From NCBI GenBank assembly GCA_022641965.1, contig JALCDX010000011.1, positions 1 through 52,901 on the forward strand: a DNA stretch of 52,901 bases, in the 5' to 3' direction. A program made the position numbers and the translations under genes. Shown piece after piece: positions 1 through 10,321 of this stretch. The DNA is from Lactobacillus sp. (GTDB lineage: Bacteria; Bacillota; Bacilli; Lactobacillales; Lactobacillaceae). Position 1 is the stretch's first letter; the number at the start of each line of letters is the position of its first letter. The notes below the pieces were generated by a model that was not told the origin of the DNA, searched no databases, and worked only from the letters and a program-made list of their open reading frames with translations.

Positions 1-127
1 TCGAACCAGAACTTTGGCCAGCAAGATATAGCCTAACAGCAGCTAATTTCTGCTCATAAGAAAATTTAGACAAAACAAAAACCTCCAAACTTGAACCTGT
101 TTGGTCCAACTTTGGGGGTTAGCTTCA
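1..127 (-). mobile_element. IS3-family element, 5' end, running off the window
   Basis: The outer end reads TGAAGCTAACCCCCAAAG on the minus strand and carries the 5'-TG expected of IS3-family termini. A GGAGG ribosome site follows, then a TTG start at 73 and the first codons of orfA (SKFSYEQKLAAVRLYLAGQ), the start of an IS150-like helix-turn-helix subunit. The 73 coding bases match the copy at 42186 base for base. The rest of the element lies outside the window. The terminus was placed at 127 because three copies in the window share TGAAG before the C-rich repeat. Confidence 0.85.
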
Positions 128-156
128 CTATCTCTAGTCCAGATAGTGCTTTTTGT
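126..156 (+). terminator. Weak hairpin next to the IS3 end
   Basis: CACTATCT and AGATAGTG (126-133 and 141-148) form an 8-bp stem followed by CTTTTTG on the plus strand. The two outermost bases belong to the IS end, so the stem may be partly fortuitous. It could be the surviving terminator of a plus-strand gene interrupted by the IS. Confidence 0.4.
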
Positions 157-207
157 GTTCCTTATGACGACATCTTTCAATTACACATTTAGTATAGCAC
201 AATGCCA

Positions 208-247
208 CAAAAAAGCATTACCTTTTGTAGAGATCAGGTAATGCTTT
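208..247 (-). terminator. Terminator of the hrcA-grpE-dnaK-dnaJ operon
   Basis: GCATTACC and GGTAATGC form a stem with a 14-base loop, and on the minus strand it is followed by TTTTTTG. It lies just beyond the dnaJ stop codon and fits a rho-independent terminator. Confidence 0.8.
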
Positions 248-265
248 CAAGTCGATCAATCCGCT

Positions 266-1411
266 TTATTCTCCGTTCAGCTTATCCTTCAGCCGTTCAA
301 AGAAATTCTTTGCCTGTGGTGGCACTTCGCCGCCGCCAGCTTTGACATAGTCAACCAGTGCATCCCGCTGAGCCTGGTTCAAATGCTTCGGGATGACGAC
401 TTTCGCTGTCACTTCCTGGTTTCCGCGGCCTGCTCCATGCAAATTCGGCACGCCTTTGCCCCTCAAGGTAAAGACCGTCTCCGGCTGCGTGCCTGCAGGA
501 ATATGCAAGCTTTCATCGCCATCAACCGTTTTAACCTTGATTTCGTCGCCTAACGTTGCCTGAGCGAAGGTAATTGGCACTTCCGTATACAGAGTCGTCC
601 CCCGCCGCTTAAAGACGTCGCTAGGCCGCACTCTGATCTCTAAGTACAAATTGCCGTAAGGGCCGCCGTTTTTCCCAGCGTCGCCTTTGCCTTGCAGCGT
701 CACCTGGGTGCCATTATCGACACCAGCTGGAATCGTTGCATCCAGAGCCACTTTCTTGTTAACCAAGCCCTTGCCTTGACAGGTCTTGCACGGGTGCTGA
801 ATAATCTTGCCTGTCCCGTGGCACTTGTCGCAGACAACCTGCTGCTGGAAAATCGTGTATGGGTTGCTGCGGTTGGTTTGCAGCACAACGCCGCTCCCGC
901 CGCATTTGTCGCACACTAATGGATGGGTACCATGTTCAGTCCCCATGCCGTGGCAAGTCTCACAAGTTTCATCGCGGTTGTAAGCCAAATGCAGCTTGCG
1001 TCCTTTAACTGCGTCCATAAAGTCAATCGTAATCGTCTGATCCAAATCGGCTCCGCGAGTAGGAGCAGTTGGATCAACGCGGCGCTGGCAAGCGCCACCC
1101 CCAAAGAAGTCGTTGAAGATGTCGCCGAAGTCGCCAAAACCGCTGAACCCTTGGCCACCGAAGCCTTGACCGCCAAAACCGGCTTGACCATTAGCCTCAG
1201 CTTGCCCGAATTGGTCGTACTGCGCCCGTTTCTGCTGGTCATGCAGGACTTCGTAGGCTTCATTAACCTGCTTGTATTTCTCCTCAGCTCCAGGTTCGTG
1301 GTTCAAATCTGGGTGATATTTCTTCGCCAGCCGCCGGTAAGCTTTACTGATCTCGGCGTCGCTAGCGTTGCGATCAACCCCTAAAACTTTGTAGTAATCT
1401 TCTTGTGCCAT
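266..1411 (-). CDS. dnaJ: Chaperone protein DnaJ (Hsp40)
   Basis: This is the cytoplasmic co-chaperone that delivers unfolded clients to DnaK and stimulates its ATPase. The 381-residue product has the full class I layout: a J domain (1-70) with HPD at 33-35, a Gly/Phe-rich segment (about 75-112, several GFGGQ units), a zinc domain with four CxxCxGxG repeats ([32 protein letters not shown]), then the C-terminal substrate-binding region. The ATG at 1411 is preferred because AAGGAG lies 7 bases upstream; a TTG two codons earlier is in frame. It is the last gene of the hrcA operon and follows an AT-rich hairpin after dnaK. Confidence 0.97.
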   Translation of the reverse strand: MAQEDYYKVLGVDRNASDAEISKAYRRLAKKYHPDLNHEPGAEEKYKQVNEAYEVLHDQQKRAQYDQFGQAEANGQAGFGGQGFGGQGFSGFGDFGDIFNDFFGGGACQRRVDPTAPTRGADLDQTITIDFMDAVKGRKLHLAYNRDETCETCHGMGTEHGTHPLVCDKCGGSGVVLQTNRSNPYTIFQQQVVCDKCHGTGKIIQHPCKTCQGKGLVNKKVALDATIPAGVDNGTQVTLQGKGDAGKNGGPYGNLYLEIRVRPSDVFKRRGTTLYTEVPITFAQATLGDEIKVKTVDGDESLHIPAGTQPETVFTLRGKGVPNLHGAGRGNQEVTAKVVIPKHLNQAQRDALVDYVKAGGGEVPPQAKNFFERLKDKLNGE

Positions 1412-1430
1412 CTGCAAGCTCCTTACACTG

Positions 1431-1467
1431 AAAAGAAAAGAACCACTAGCTAGCAGTTCTTTTCTTT
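1431..1467 (-). terminator. Hairpin between dnaK and dnaJ
   Basis: AAGAAAAGAAC pairs with GTTCTTTTCTT around a loop containing TGCTAGCTAG, and the minus-strand copy ends in TTCTTTTC. It is A-T rich with a poor U tract. It more likely trims or partly terminates dnaK mRNA, giving less DnaJ than DnaK, than stops all transcription. Confidence 0.5.
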
Positions 1468-1491
1468 AAAAATCACTTTATTGTAAACCTT

Positions 1492-3363
1492 TTACTTGTT
1501 CGGGTCTACCTTGTGGAAGTCGCCATTGACTGTGTCGCCGTTGCCGCCATTGCCAGCACCGCCGTTGTCATTGTTTGGCTGACCGCCTTGTGGTCCTTGC
1601 GGGCCGGCTTGACCAGCTGCACCTTGTGCGCCGCCGTTTTGTTGGTAAAGCTTAACGGCTAAATCTTGCGCAGCTTTGGACAAAGCGTCTTTCTTGGCCT
1701 TCATTTCGTCCAAGTCGTTGTCTTTTTGAGCCTTCTTCAGGTCATCCAAAGCAGCTTGCACTTTCTTGGTGTCGTCGTCTGAAACCTTGCCCTTGGTTTC
1801 CTTCAGAGTCTTTTCAGTCGTGAACATCAGCTGATCAACTTCGTTGCGAAGCTTAGCTTCTTCTTCACGCTTCTTGTCTTCGTCAGCGTGTTCTTCGGCA
1901 TCCTTCTTCATCTTTTCGATTTCTTCATCGGACAAGCCCGAAGAATCCTTGATGGTGATCTTTTGTTCCTTGCCAGTTCCCATGTCCTTGGCAGAAACGT
2001 TAACAATCCCGTTCTTGTCAATGTCAAATGTAACTTGAATTTGTGGAACGCCACGTGGTGCAGGTGGAATATCCGTTAATTCAAACCGGCCTAAAGTCTT
2101 ATCATCGGCTGCCATTGGCCGCTCGCCTTGCAGAACGTGCACGTCAACTGCTGGCTGGTTGTCAGCCGCGGTTGAGAAGATTTGGCTCTTTGAAGTTGGG
2201 ATCGTCGTGTTGCGGTCGATCAATTTAGTGAAGACACCGCCCATGGTTTCAATCCCAAGTGACAATGGGGTAACATCCAGCAGGACAATATCTTTCACAT
2301 CGCCGGAAATAACGCCGCCTTGGATAGCGGCACCCATGGCTACGGCTTCATCTGGGTTGATGGAGTGGTCAGGTTCTTTGCCAGACCATTCTTTAACTGC
2401 CTTTTGAACAGCTGGGATTCTGGTTGAACCACCATTCAAAATGACTTTGTCGATGTCGCTGACTGACAGGTCAGCGTCTTTCAAAGCGTTATCAAATGGA
2501 ACCTTGGTCTTTTCAACCAAGTCAGCGGTCAGTTCGTCAAACTTAGCCCGGGTTAAATCAGCTTCCAAGTGCAATGGGCCAGCTTCGCCAGCAGAAATGA
2601 ATGGTAAAGAAATGTGGGTCGTTGAAACGCCTGACAAGTCCTTCTTAGCTTTTTCAGCCGCGTCCTTTAAACGCTGCATAGCAATCTTGTCTTTAGACAA
2701 ATCAACGCCATTGTCAGCTTTGAAGTTCTTAACCAGCCAATCCATGATCCGCTTGTCGAAGTCGTCACCGCCCAAGTGAGTGTCGCCGTTAGTTGACAGA
2801 ACTTGGAAGACGCCATCGCCTAATTGCAAAACGGACACGTCAAAAGTACCACCGCCAAGGTCGTAAACCAAAACTTTTTCATCTTGGTCCTTGTTTAAGC
2901 CAAAGGCCAAAGCAGAAGCAGTTGGTTCGTTAATAATCCGCTGCACGTTTAAACCAGCGATCTTGCCGGCATCTTTAGTAGCTTGCCGTTGAGCGTCGTT
3001 GAAGTATGCTGGCACAGTAATAACAGCATCAGTTACCTTTTCACCAAGGTAGTCTTCAGAGAACTTCTTGATGTATTGCAAGATGAAGGCAGAAATTTGC
3101 TGCGGAGTATAAGTCTTATCGCCGACTTTAACCTTGTAGTCGCTTTCGCCCATGTGCCGCTTGATTGAAGTAATGGTGTTCGGGTTGGTAATTGCTTGCC
3201 GCTTGGCAACGGCACCAACTTGCATTTCGCCATCTTTAAAAGCAACAACTGATGGGGTAGTCCGGTCCCCTTCAGGGTTGGTAATAATCTTTGGTTCTTT
3301 TCCTTCCAGGACAGCGACGGCTGAGTTAGTCGTCCCTAAGTCAATCCCGATAACTTTGCTCAT
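1492..3363 (-). CDS. dnaK: Chaperone protein DnaK (Hsp70)
   Basis: This is the ATP-dependent folding chaperone of the cytosol and partner of DnaJ and GrpE. The 623-residue product starts with the actin-fold nucleotide-binding domain (GIDLGTTNS near residue 5, [10 protein letters not shown] near 170, GGSTRIP near 310). The hydrophobic linker [12 protein letters not shown] follows near 360, then the substrate-binding domain and a Gly/Gln/Asn-rich tail ending in FHKVDPNK. Length and tail are normal for lactobacilli. The start has AAAGGAAG upstream. It sits between grpE and dnaJ under HrcA control. Confidence 0.98.
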   Translation of the reverse strand: MSKVIGIDLGTTNSAVAVLEGKEPKIITNPEGDRTTPSVVAFKDGEMQVGAVAKRQAITNPNTITSIKRHMGESDYKVKVGDKTYTPQQISAFILQYIKKFSEDYLGEKVTDAVITVPAYFNDAQRQATKDAGKIAGLNVQRIINEPTASALAFGLNKDQDEKVLVYDLGGGTFDVSVLQLGDGVFQVLSTNGDTHLGGDDFDKRIMDWLVKNFKADNGVDLSKDKIAMQRLKDAAEKAKKDLSGVSTTHISLPFISAGEAGPLHLEADLTRAKFDELTADLVEKTKVPFDNALKDADLSVSDIDKVILNGGSTRIPAVQKAVKEWSGKEPDHSINPDEAVAMGAAIQGGVISGDVKDIVLLDVTPLSLGIETMGGVFTKLIDRNTTIPTSKSQIFSTAADNQPAVDVHVLQGERPMAADDKTLGRFELTDIPPAPRGVPQIQVTFDIDKNGIVNVSAKDMGTGKEQKITIKDSSGLSDEEIEKMKKDAEEHADEDKKREEEAKLRNEVDQLMFTTEKTLKETKGKVSDDDTKKVQAALDDLKKAQKDNDLDEMKAKKDALSKAAQDLAVKLYQQNGGAQGAAGQAGPQGPQGGQPNNDNGGAGNGGNGDTVNGDFHKVDPNK

Positions 3364-3378
3364 TGATAAGCTTCCTTT

Positions 3379-3960
3379 CTACTGTGCCACAACAACCATG
3401 GCTGGTCTTAATGTCCGATCTTTATATTGATAGCCTTTTTGCAGAACCTGCACGATCTGGTCTTTTTGGTCATCATTCTCGGCGGCCACTGTCTGGACTG
3501 CCTGGTGGAGTGTCGGATCAAATTTTTCGCCATCGGCCTTGATTTCTTTAATGCCGTGCTCCTGCAATGACTTAACTAGCAGGTCCAAGGTCATTTGCAC
3601 GCCCTTCTTCAGCTGCTTAGAAGCATCGTCATCAGCCTTGACGGCCAATGCCCGCTCCAAGTTGTCAACTGCTGGCAGCACGTCTTTAGCCAAATTTTGC
3701 GATTCATACTTGATCAGCTGCGCGCGTTCTTTGTTATAGCGCTTTTGCGCGTTTTGCAGTTCTGCCTGGCTGCGCAAGAACTTGTCTTGCCAATCATCAG
3801 CGGCCTTAGTCAGCTCAGCTATTTTAGCTTCGCTGGCTTGGGCAGCCTGCTTGGACTGATCCTGCTTAGCAGCCTTGGCTGGCTGTTCTTTTTTAGCCTT
3901 AGCGGCTTCTTCTTTGGTGCCAGCTGGCTTTTTCTCTTGCTTTTTATCTGCTTGCGTCAT
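3379..3960 (-). CDS. grpE: Nucleotide exchange factor GrpE
   Basis: GrpE releases ADP from DnaK and so resets the chaperone cycle. The 193-residue product has a Lys/Ala/Glu-rich, low-complexity N-terminus (about 1-45), a long helical dimerisation segment, and the conserved C-terminal beta domain ([17 protein letters not shown]). The start follows AGGAGG. It lies 9 bases after hrcA and 15 before dnaK in the transcribed order. Confidence 0.96.
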   Translation of the reverse strand: MTQADKKQEKKPAGTKEEAAKAKKEQPAKAAKQDQSKQAAQASEAKIAELTKAADDWQDKFLRSQAELQNAQKRYNKERAQLIKYESQNLAKDVLPAVDNLERALAVKADDDASKQLKKGVQMTLDLLVKSLQEHGIKEIKADGEKFDPTLHQAVQTVAAENDDQKDQIVQVLQKGYQYKDRTLRPAMVVVAQ

Positions 3961-3969
3961 GCTAGCCTC

Positions 3970-5022
3970 CTATTGTAATCCGTTATAGTAATCCAGCAGC
4001 TTTTGCGCTAGCGCCTGCCGGAAAAATTCCAATAAGCCAATCATCTGCGAATATGGCATATTGGTTGGCCCCAGCAAGGCAATTCGGCCTTGCCCGTGCT
4101 CGCCAACGCTGTAGCTGGCCGTCAGCAGGCTGTAATTTTTCAGCAGGTCGTCTTCCATTTCAGTACCCAATCGCACTTGGACTGGGAAACGGTGGCTGAC
4201 GTCTTGCTGGCCTGGCCAGTCAAACCAATCGCTCCAAACCTGGTCAGAATCAATTAATTGATATAGCGACTTAATATCGCTGACATCAGTTTCAACCGGG
4301 TTGTTCAGCAGATTGATCTGTCCATCAACATACATCTGCTCACTTGCTGCGTCTTTAAAGACGTCTTCAACTAAATCCAGCAGCAAGCCAGCGTGACTAG
4401 TGTCGCCAAGGTGGTGGCCAATTGCCTGAAACAGCTGCGGGGTAATTTGACTAACTGGCAGCCCGACCACTTGATCATTAATCAAGCGCACGGCCTTTTC
4501 AATTTCATCGCCAGACACGCCCAGCGCCAAGCCGTAAACTTGGTTGCGAACGTTGCCATCGCTGGTCACCAGAATCGCCATGACTTGCCAGCTGGAAACC
4601 GGCACAATCCGAAAACCAGTGACCTTGACGTCGGCTGTTTCCGGTCCCACCGCAAAAGAGGTGTAATTAGTCAGATCTGACAGAATCTTCGCCGCTTCTT
4701 GAATGATCGCATTGACCTGGTGGAAAGGCTGATTCAGCTTGTCACCGATTTGCTGATAAATCTTTTGCGGCAGCTGAATTGGCTCAACCAATTGGTCCAA
4801 GTAGTAGCGATAGCCGCGCGCTGAGGGCACCCGCCCGCTAGAAGAGTGGGTCTTTTCGATCAAGCCCTGATCTTCGAGGACTGCCATTTCATTTCTAATC
4901 GTGGCGCTCGAAACTTTGATCGGCAATTGCTGCATGACCGTCTTGGAGCCCACTGGCTCATGCGACTGGGTAAAATCTTGAATAATTGTTTTGAGAATTA
5001 ACTCTTGCCGTTTGGTCAACAT
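3970..5022 (-). CDS. hrcA: Heat-inducible transcription repressor HrcA
   Basis: HrcA binds CIRCE operators and represses the class I heat-shock genes; GroE normally keeps it active. The 350-residue protein has an N-terminal winged helix ([20 protein letters not shown] near residues 37-56, then the wing [16 protein letters not shown]) and a C-terminal ligand-sensing region with the usual GPTNMPY-type motif near the end. GAGG lies 8 bases before the ATG. It is the first gene of the operon and is preceded by two CIRCE-like palindromes, so it should repress itself. Confidence 0.97.
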   Translation of the reverse strand: MLTKRQELILKTIIQDFTQSHEPVGSKTVMQQLPIKVSSATIRNEMAVLEDQGLIEKTHSSSGRVPSARGYRYYLDQLVEPIQLPQKIYQQIGDKLNQPFHQVNAIIQEAAKILSDLTNYTSFAVGPETADVKVTGFRIVPVSSWQVMAILVTSDGNVRNQVYGLALGVSGDEIEKAVRLINDQVVGLPVSQITPQLFQAIGHHLGDTSHAGLLLDLVEDVFKDAASEQMYVDGQINLLNNPVETDVSDIKSLYQLIDSDQVWSDWFDWPGQQDVSHRFPVQVRLGTEMEDDLLKNYSLLTASYSVGEHGQGRIALLGPTNMPYSQMIGLLEFFRQALAQKLLDYYNGLQ

Positions 5023-5037
5023 GTTATCGCCTCGTAA

Positions 5038-5064
5038 TTAGCACTTGCCGTTCAGCTTTGCTAA
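5038..5064 (-). promoter_or_regulatory. CIRCE operator, proximal copy
   Basis: On the minus strand the site reads TTAGCAAAG, 9 bases, AAGTGCTAA. The consensus is TTAGCACTC-N9-GAGTGCTAA; the right arm matches 8 of 9 and the left arm 6 to 7 of 9. It lies just upstream of the hrcA ribosome site, downstream of the likely promoter. Confidence 0.8.
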
Positions 5065-5072
5065 CACCTAAT

Positions 5073-5100
5073 AGAATACCATATATTGGCACATTTGCAA
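5073..5100 (-). promoter_or_regulatory. Promoter of the hrcA operon
   Basis: TTGCAA (5095-5100) and TATTCT (5073-5078) are 16 bases apart on the minus strand. The promoter sits between the two CIRCE copies, and its -35 box lies in the spacer of the distal copy. Confidence 0.6.
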
Positions 5101-5112
5101 GCAGAGTGCTAA
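5086..5112 (-). promoter_or_regulatory. CIRCE operator, distal copy
   Basis: On the minus strand the left arm TTAGCACTC is perfect; after 9 bases the right arm reads ATGTGCCAA, a 6 of 9 match to GAGTGCTAA. Confidence 0.8.
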
Positions 5113-5121
5113 TCCTTTTGC

Positions 5122-5157
5122 AAAAAAATACTCGCTCAGTCAGCGAGCAAGTATTTA
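5122..5157 (-). terminator. Terminator after ribF
   Basis: ATACT..CTCGC and GCGAGTAT form a G+C-rich hairpin followed by a run of seven T on the minus strand. It ends the truB-ribF unit before the hrcA promoter. Confidence 0.85.
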
Positions 5158-6090
5158 GTGATTTTTCTTGAAAAAACGCTGGGCAGCAACTTGATCTTTG
5201 CGCATTTGCGCGGTTAATTCCTGGCCATTGGCAAAGTCTAGCTCCCCGCGCAGGTATTTGTCCCATTCAATGGCAATCGTTTGACCATATGCTTCTTGAT
5301 CAAAGTCAAACAAATTTGACTCAATATAAATCTTTCTTTTTTCATTGAAAGTGATGTTGTAGCCAACGCTGGTCATGGACTCATAAACCTGCCCTTTGAC
5401 CGTAGTTTTCGTGGCATAGACCCCAATTTTGGGCAAGACGTTGGGGTAAGTCAGATGCAGGTTCAAGGTTGGAAAACCGAGCTTGTGCCCGAGCCGTTTG
5501 CCGTGCACGACTTTGCCAGTTAAAACATATGGTTCGCCGAGCAGTTCGGCTGCTAAACCCATATCGCCATCGGCAATTGCCTGACGGATTTCAGTCGACC
5601 CGATTTTTTTGCCTAAAAATTTTTGTTCAGGCACCTCAATCACGCGGAAGCGGCCATGTGCTTGATTGGGCAGCGTTTCCATATTGGCAATATCGCGGCG
5701 GCCATAAGTATAATCAAACCCGGCCACGACAATTTTGGCCTGCAGCTTGCAGATCACTTGGTCAACGAACTCTTGCGGCAGCAGCTCTTTAAAGCCGCTG
5801 TTCCAATCGGCAAAGAGCAAGTAATCAGCACCGTGGGCAGCCATTTTGCGAATTTTTTGATCGGGACTATCTAAATAGCGAAAATTGCGGTCATGGCGAA
5901 AGATCACATTAGGACTTTGCTTAAAAGTCAGCACTACCATCGGCCAGTGATGCTGGTCAGCTTCCAAGCGGGCTTTTTTCAATAAAGCTTGGTGGCCGCG
6001 GTGAACGCCGTCAAAGAAGCCCAACGCCAGCACAATTGGACTTGAAAATAATTCTGTCTGTATTGGATAGTCTAAATCGATAACTTGCAA
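5155..6090 (-). CDS. ribF: Bifunctional riboflavin kinase / FAD synthetase
   Basis: RibF converts riboflavin to FMN and then FAD. The 311-residue protein has an N-terminal nucleotidyltransferase domain (GFFDGVHRGHQ near 25-35, GFDYTYGRRD near 128, STEIRQAI near 170) and a C-terminal flavokinase domain (GKVVHGKRLGHKLGFPTLNL near 190, with the GxPT motif). The start appears to be TTG at 6090; AAGGATTGAAG lies upstream and no ATG fits. It lies 17 bases after truB, as in many Firmicutes. Confidence 0.95.
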   Translation of the reverse strand: MQVIDLDYPIQTELFSSPIVLALGFFDGVHRGHQALLKKARLEADQHHWPMVVLTFKQSPNVIFRHDRNFRYLDSPDQKIRKMAAHGADYLLFADWNSGFKELLPQEFVDQVICKLQAKIVVAGFDYTYGRRDIANMETLPNQAHGRFRVIEVPEQKFLGKKIGSTEIRQAIADGDMGLAAELLGEPYVLTGKVVHGKRLGHKLGFPTLNLHLTYPNVLPKIGVYATKTTVKGQVYESMTSVGYNITFNEKRKIYIESNLFDFDQEAYGQTIAIEWDKYLRGELDFANGQELTAQMRKDQVAAQRFFKKNH

Positions 6091-6106
6091 AAAACTTCAA
6101 TCCTTA

Positions 6107-7006
6107 TTAATTGTTTTGCAAGAACATCAGCTCTGGCCGGTATAAACCAGGCTGGTGGGCCTGCGCGCGATAAATTGCTTTAACTTTTTTATTATACGAT
6201 AATGCAGCTTCTTTTGCATTAATTGCTAGGTGCAGCCAGCCTCCATTTTGAACCTGCTGCCACTGGTCGGAGCTTAAAGTCAGCTGTGGCAAGTCGCTAA
6301 AAAATTCGTCCAGCGGGTGCAAGTATTGACTAGGATCGCCGCTGCCGGCCAGCGTGTCTAAAGCAACTGCTTGCGCAAGCGTAAAACCTGAACTAGCAGT
6401 CCGCGTCAGCTGCGTCATCACCGCCGGCAAGCCTAATTTCACGCCGAGGTCATTGACCAGCGAGCGGACATAGGTGCCCTTGCTGCAAGTGATGGCAAAA
6501 TCGAAATCTTCAGTGCCAGCTGCCGCAGCAAAAACAGGCTGACTAGTTAAATCATAGCTGGTCACGTGCACCTTCCTGGTTGGAATTTCGACTGTTTCGC
6601 CAGCTCTAGCATAGTCATAAAGGTGCTTGCCATTGACTTTGACGGCGCTATAAATCGGAGGCTGCTGCGTGATGTCGCCAACAAATGTCTGCATAGCAGC
6701 CTGCAGCGTTTGAGCAGAAACTGGTTCAGTCAATTTTTGCTGCTGCCTGATTTTGCCATCCAGATCATAAGAATCCGTCGCCAGTCCTAACCGGCCCCGG
6801 CCTCGATAGGCTTTTGGCTTAGTGTGCATGCGCTCAATCAATTTGGTTGCTTGACCAACCGCCACTGGCAAAACGCCATCCACTTCTGGGTCAAGCGTGC
6901 CAGCATGACCGACGCGCCGCATATGCAGCAGCTTGCGCAGTTGGTAAACTACATCTCCACTGGTTATTCCTCTAGGCTTATTGATTACAAAAATTCCGTT
7001 TAGCAT
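6107..7006 (-). CDS. truB: tRNA pseudouridine(55) synthase TruB
   Basis: TruB makes pseudouridine 55 in the T-loop of tRNAs. The 299-residue protein shows the family motif [18 protein letters not shown] with the catalytic Asp at 39, KxYxGxGRLG and the KGTYVRSL motif near 195, plus a C-terminal extension of the PUA-like type. The ribosome site is weak. A strong terminator separates it from rbfA upstream, so truB-ribF depend on readthrough or on a promoter not obvious here. Confidence 0.96.
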   Translation of the reverse strand: MLNGIFVINKPRGITSGDVVYQLRKLLHMRRVGHAGTLDPEVDGVLPVAVGQATKLIERMHTKPKAYRGRGRLGLATDSYDLDGKIRQQQKLTEPVSAQTLQAAMQTFVGDITQQPPIYSAVKVNGKHLYDYARAGETVEIPTRKVHVTSYDLTSQPVFAAAAGTEDFDFAITCSKGTYVRSLVNDLGVKLGLPAVMTQLTRTASSGFTLAQAVALDTLAGSGDPSQYLHPLDEFFSDLPQLTLSSDQWQQVQNGGWLHLAINAKEAALSYNKKVKAIYRAQAHQPGLYRPELMFLQNN

Positions 7007-7018
7007 ATTTCACCCACA

Positions 7019-7046
7019 GAAAAAGGTGCCAACCGGCACCTTTTTA
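7019..7046 (-). terminator. Terminator between rbfA and truB
   Basis: AAAAAGGTGCC and GGCACCTTTTT form a perfect hairpin around a 4-base loop. It is symmetrical and could act on either strand. On the minus strand it follows the rbfA stop and precedes truB by about 14 bases. Confidence 0.85.
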
Positions 7047-7047
7047 C

Positions 7048-7410
7048 TTACTGCTTTTTGGCAGCATCATCTTTTTCAACTTGCGCAATTAGCTGATCGA
7101 TTTTGGCCCCATATTGAACTGAAGTATCGCGCTTGAAAATCAAGGCCGGTACTTTATAAACCGTGAGCACTTGCCCCAGCAAATGCCGCATCATGCCTTT
7201 GGCTTTTTCCAAGCCAGCTTGCACTTCTTGTTCTTGCTTGGCATCTTCGGTCAGCAAACTGTAATAGACAGTCGCATATGACAAGTCATTGGTGCATTCG
7301 ACTGCTGTAAAAGTGACCTCGCGCAGGCGTGGATCACGAATATTGCGCTGCAAAATCTTGGTCAATTCGCGCAGAATTTCGCCTTCTACGCGCCCAATTC
7401 GGTGCTTCAT
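7048..7410 (-). CDS. rbfA: 30S ribosome-binding factor RbfA
   Basis: RbfA is needed for late 30S maturation and 16S rRNA 5'-end processing. The 120-residue protein has the KH-like fold sequence (RIGRVEGEILRELTKIL at the start, DPRLREVTFTAVECTNDLSYATVYYS in the middle) and a typical length. It follows infB with AGGAGG before its ATG and is the last gene before a strong terminator. Confidence 0.95.
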   Translation of the reverse strand: MKHRIGRVEGEILRELTKILQRNIRDPRLREVTFTAVECTNDLSYATVYYSLLTEDAKQEQEVQAGLEKAKGMMRHLLGQVLTVYKVPALIFKRDTSVQYGAKIDQLIAQVEKDDAAKKQ

Positions 7411-7440
7411 CAGACTGTCCTCCTTTGGCTTAATTAACGG

Positions 7441-10008
7441 CTACTTCGGCTTAACTTCCACCATTTCGTAAGCTTCTAGTTGGTCGTCAACCTTAATGTC
7501 ATTGTAGTTTTCAATCATTAAACCACAATCGTAGCCTTGCTTGACTTCCTTGACATCGTCCTTAAACCGCTTCAACGAAGCGACATGGCCATCATACTTC
7601 ACAATCCCATCGCGAATCACGCGGATTTTGGCATCGCGGGTGACCTTGCCGGAATCAACAAAGGCACCAGCAATCGTCCCCAGCTTAGAAACTTTCCAAG
7701 TTTCGCGCACGGTCAGATTGCCCATAACCTTTTCCTCAAAGGTTGGAGCCAGCATCCCTTTCATGGCGGCAGTTACATCGTCGATTACCTTGTAGATAAT
7801 TGAGTAAACGCGGATATCAACGCTGTCAGCTTCGGCCTGACTTTTAGCAGTATTAGTTGGACGAACATTGAAACCAATGATGAAGGCATTGGAAGCACCA
7901 GCTAAGGTAACATCGGATTCATTGATGGCACCAACACCAGCGTGAACGATATTAACCCGCACGCCTTTGACATCAATCTTTTCCAGTGACTGTTGCAAAG
8001 CTTCAACTGAACCTTGCACGTCAGCCTTCAAAACGATGTTGACTTCCTTCATGTTCTCACGCTTCATGGTATCAAACAGGTTGTCCAAAGTAACATGCTG
8101 TACTTGGTCACGCTGTTTTTCCAAAGCGTTTTGCGCACGCTGCTCACCGACGGCCCGGGCAGTCTTTTCATCTTCAAAGACCACCATCTTGTCAGCTGAT
8201 TCTGGCACATCATTCAAACCAGTAATTTCAACTGGCATGGATGGCTTAGCTGATTTGACCCGGCGGCCTTTGTCGTTAGTCATGACCCGGACACGGCCGA
8301 AAGTATTGCCGACAACGATTGGGTCACCGACATGCAGCGTACCTTGTTGAACCAGCACGTCGGCAACTGGGCCGCGGCCCCGTGACAGACGAGCTTCAAC
8401 AACGGTCCCGATGGCCTTTTGATCTGGGTCGGCTTTCAGTTCCATCACATCAGCTTGCAGCAAAATCATTTGCAAGAGCTCATCGACATTTTCGCCGGTT
8501 TTAGCAGAAATGTTGACAAAGATGGTTTGCCCGCCCCAGTCTTCTGGCACCAGGCCATATTTCATCAGCTGTTCCATTACGTGCTGCGGGTTGGCACCTG
8601 GCACATCAATCTTGTTGACCGCTACAATAATTGGCACGTGGGCATTTTTGGCGTGGTCAATTGCTTCAATCGTCTGCGGCATAACACCGTCGTCAGCAGC
8701 AACCACCAAAACGACGATATCAGTAATTTCAGCACCGCGAGCCCGCATGTTGGAGAAGGCGGCGTGGCCCGGCGTGTCCAAGAAGGTAATCAGCCGATCG
8801 TCCAAACGGACTTGGTAGGCACCAATTTTCTGGGTAATCCCGCCAGCTTCGTGTTCAGACACGCTGGTGTGACGCAGCCGGTCCAGCAAGGTTGTTTTAC
8901 CATGGTCAACGTGACCCATGATCGTAACAACTGGTGGCCGCTTGACTTGGTGCTTAGATTGCTTAGAAGCAGCTACTTCTTTAGCGTACAAGCTGTCAAT
9001 ATCAGAAATATCTTCGTGGACTTTTTCTTTAGCTTCAATCCCATATTCAGCTGCCAAAATTTCAATCGTATCTTTATCAAGTGATTGGTTCTGGTTAGTC
9101 ATGACGCCGAGCATGAAGAGCTTCTTCACGATTTCAGCTGGTTCACGGTGGAGCAGCTTGCCTAAATCTTGGGCATTCATGCCTTCTTCGTAAACCAAAG
9201 TCTTTGGAAGCGGCTTAGCCTTGCGCTTCGTTGGCTGGACTGGCCGGGCAGCGGCTTCTTGCACGCGGCGGTTGCGGCGCTTCTTCTTGTTTTTACGCAG
9301 CTGGCGGTCGCTTTCTCCGCGTCGGCGGCGCTCTTCATACGTCCGCGTTTGTTCTTGCCGGCGGCGACCTAATTCATCTGTGTTCTTGCTCCGGCGTGAG
9401 CGTGCTTCTTCTTGCTCAGCATTTTTGGTTTGCAACCGGGCTGGCGATGGCTTCAGAATCTTTGGACCAGTTACCCGCTCAGGTTCGGCTGGTTCAGCCT
9501 GTTTTTTGGCTGGCATAACCTTTTTAACTGCTTGCTTGGCAGCCTTTAATGGTTCTTCTTTGACGCGATGCCATTCTGCTCGGGCACGCTTGCTTTGCTC
9601 AGCTAGCTTGCCTTGTTCAGCCCGCTGCTTTTCTTTAAATTGCTGCAGCAAATCGCGAGCTGCATGCTTAGCGCTGCCCGCTTGCTGGCGGTTATTTTGC
9701 CGGCGCTGTCCGCGGCTACGGTTAGTTTGCTTTGACCGCTGATTTTGTTTAACAGCTGGTTTTCTTAAGGCAGAAACTGAAATTTTGATCTTGCCTTTAT
9801 TGCCGCTCTTGCTACTTCCAGCTGACTTGTCAGTTTGTTTGTTGTTTTGAGCTGATTGCATGTTTTTCTTTAGTTCAGCTACTTGTGAGTCGAGCAGGGT
9901 CGACATATGGCTTTTGACATCAAAGCCCAGTTTCTTGGCCCGATTCAGCAAAATTTTGTTATCAATGTCTAGTTCTTTAGCTAGTTCGTAAATTCGTTTT
10001 TTAGCCAT
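7441..10008 (-). CDS. infB: Translation initiation factor IF-2
   Basis: IF-2 is the GTPase that brings initiator tRNA to the 30S subunit and promotes 50S joining. The 855-residue protein has an N-terminal IF2-N winged segment ([19 protein letters not shown]), a very basic Arg/Lys/Gln-rich linker (about 55-270), a second IF2-N segment near 280, then the GTPase domain with GHVDHGKT near 363, DTPGHAAF, and NKID. Beta-barrel domains II and IV follow. AAGGAG precedes the ATG. It lies 4 bases after ylxQ in the nusA operon. Confidence 0.97.
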   Translation of the reverse strand: MAKKRIYELAKELDIDNKILLNRAKKLGFDVKSHMSTLLDSQVAELKKNMQSAQNNKQTDKSAGSSKSGNKGKIKISVSALRKPAVKQNQRSKQTNRSRGQRRQNNRQQAGSAKHAARDLLQQFKEKQRAEQGKLAEQSKRARAEWHRVKEEPLKAAKQAVKKVMPAKKQAEPAEPERVTGPKILKPSPARLQTKNAEQEEARSRRSKNTDELGRRRQEQTRTYEERRRRGESDRQLRKNKKKRRNRRVQEAAARPVQPTKRKAKPLPKTLVYEEGMNAQDLGKLLHREPAEIVKKLFMLGVMTNQNQSLDKDTIEILAAEYGIEAKEKVHEDISDIDSLYAKEVAASKQSKHQVKRPPVVTIMGHVDHGKTTLLDRLRHTSVSEHEAGGITQKIGAYQVRLDDRLITFLDTPGHAAFSNMRARGAEITDIVVLVVAADDGVMPQTIEAIDHAKNAHVPIIVAVNKIDVPGANPQHVMEQLMKYGLVPEDWGGQTIFVNISAKTGENVDELLQMILLQADVMELKADPDQKAIGTVVEARLSRGRGPVADVLVQQGTLHVGDPIVVGNTFGRVRVMTNDKGRRVKSAKPSMPVEITGLNDVPESADKMVVFEDEKTARAVGEQRAQNALEKQRDQVQHVTLDNLFDTMKRENMKEVNIVLKADVQGSVEALQQSLEKIDVKGVRVNIVHAGVGAINESDVTLAGASNAFIIGFNVRPTNTAKSQAEADSVDIRVYSIIYKVIDDVTAAMKGMLAPTFEEKVMGNLTVRETWKVSKLGTIAGAFVDSGKVTRDAKIRVIRDGIVKYDGHVASLKRFKDDVKEVKQGYDCGLMIENYNDIKVDDQLEAYEMVEVKPK

Positions 10009-10012
10009 CTAA

Positions 10013-10321
10013 TCACGCTCCTTGGTTGATTTTCTTCATTAAAGCTTGAGCAAAGCCGGCATCAGCAATTGCCACTACCTTGCGCTGGCGGCCGATGGCC
10101 TGGCTGAGTTCTGCTCCTGTAAAAATCTTAATTAGTGGAACTGAATGTGCTTTAGCTGCTTGCCTTATGTCAGCGGCGGTTTTGCTGCTGAGGTCAGCCG
10201 CAATCAGTACTAGCTTGGCCTGCGCCATGCGCGCTAGCACTAAGTCAGTGCCTGAGATGACGCGGCCGGCTCTTTGGGCTAAGCCAAGCAAATTCAGTGC
10301 TGCTTGTTTACTTGTCACCAA
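10013..10321 (-). CDS. L7Ae/L30e-family protein YlxQ
   Basis: The 102-residue L7Ae-fold protein resembles YlxQ, a predicted kink-turn RNA binder always found between ylxR and infB in Firmicutes. Diagnostic segments are ALNLLGLAQRAGRVISGTDLV at the start, LVLIAADLSSKT and the KVVAIADAGFAQAL tail. It overlaps the end of ylxR by 14 bases, which suggests translational coupling. The precise cellular role is not established. Confidence 0.88.
   Translation of the reverse strand: MVTSKQAALNLLGLAQRAGRVISGTDLVLARMAQAKLVLIAADLSSKTAADIRQAAKAHSVPLIKIFTGAELSQAIGRQRKVVAIADAGFAQALMKKINQGA

Noticed and set aside
923-1384. A 153-residue plus-strand reading frame inside dnaJ
   Set aside because: It is opposite the zinc and Gly/Phe regions and has no ribosome site.
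8419-9084. A 221-residue plus-strand reading frame inside infB
   Set aside because: It is opposite the conserved GTPase region and its composition follows the infB codons.
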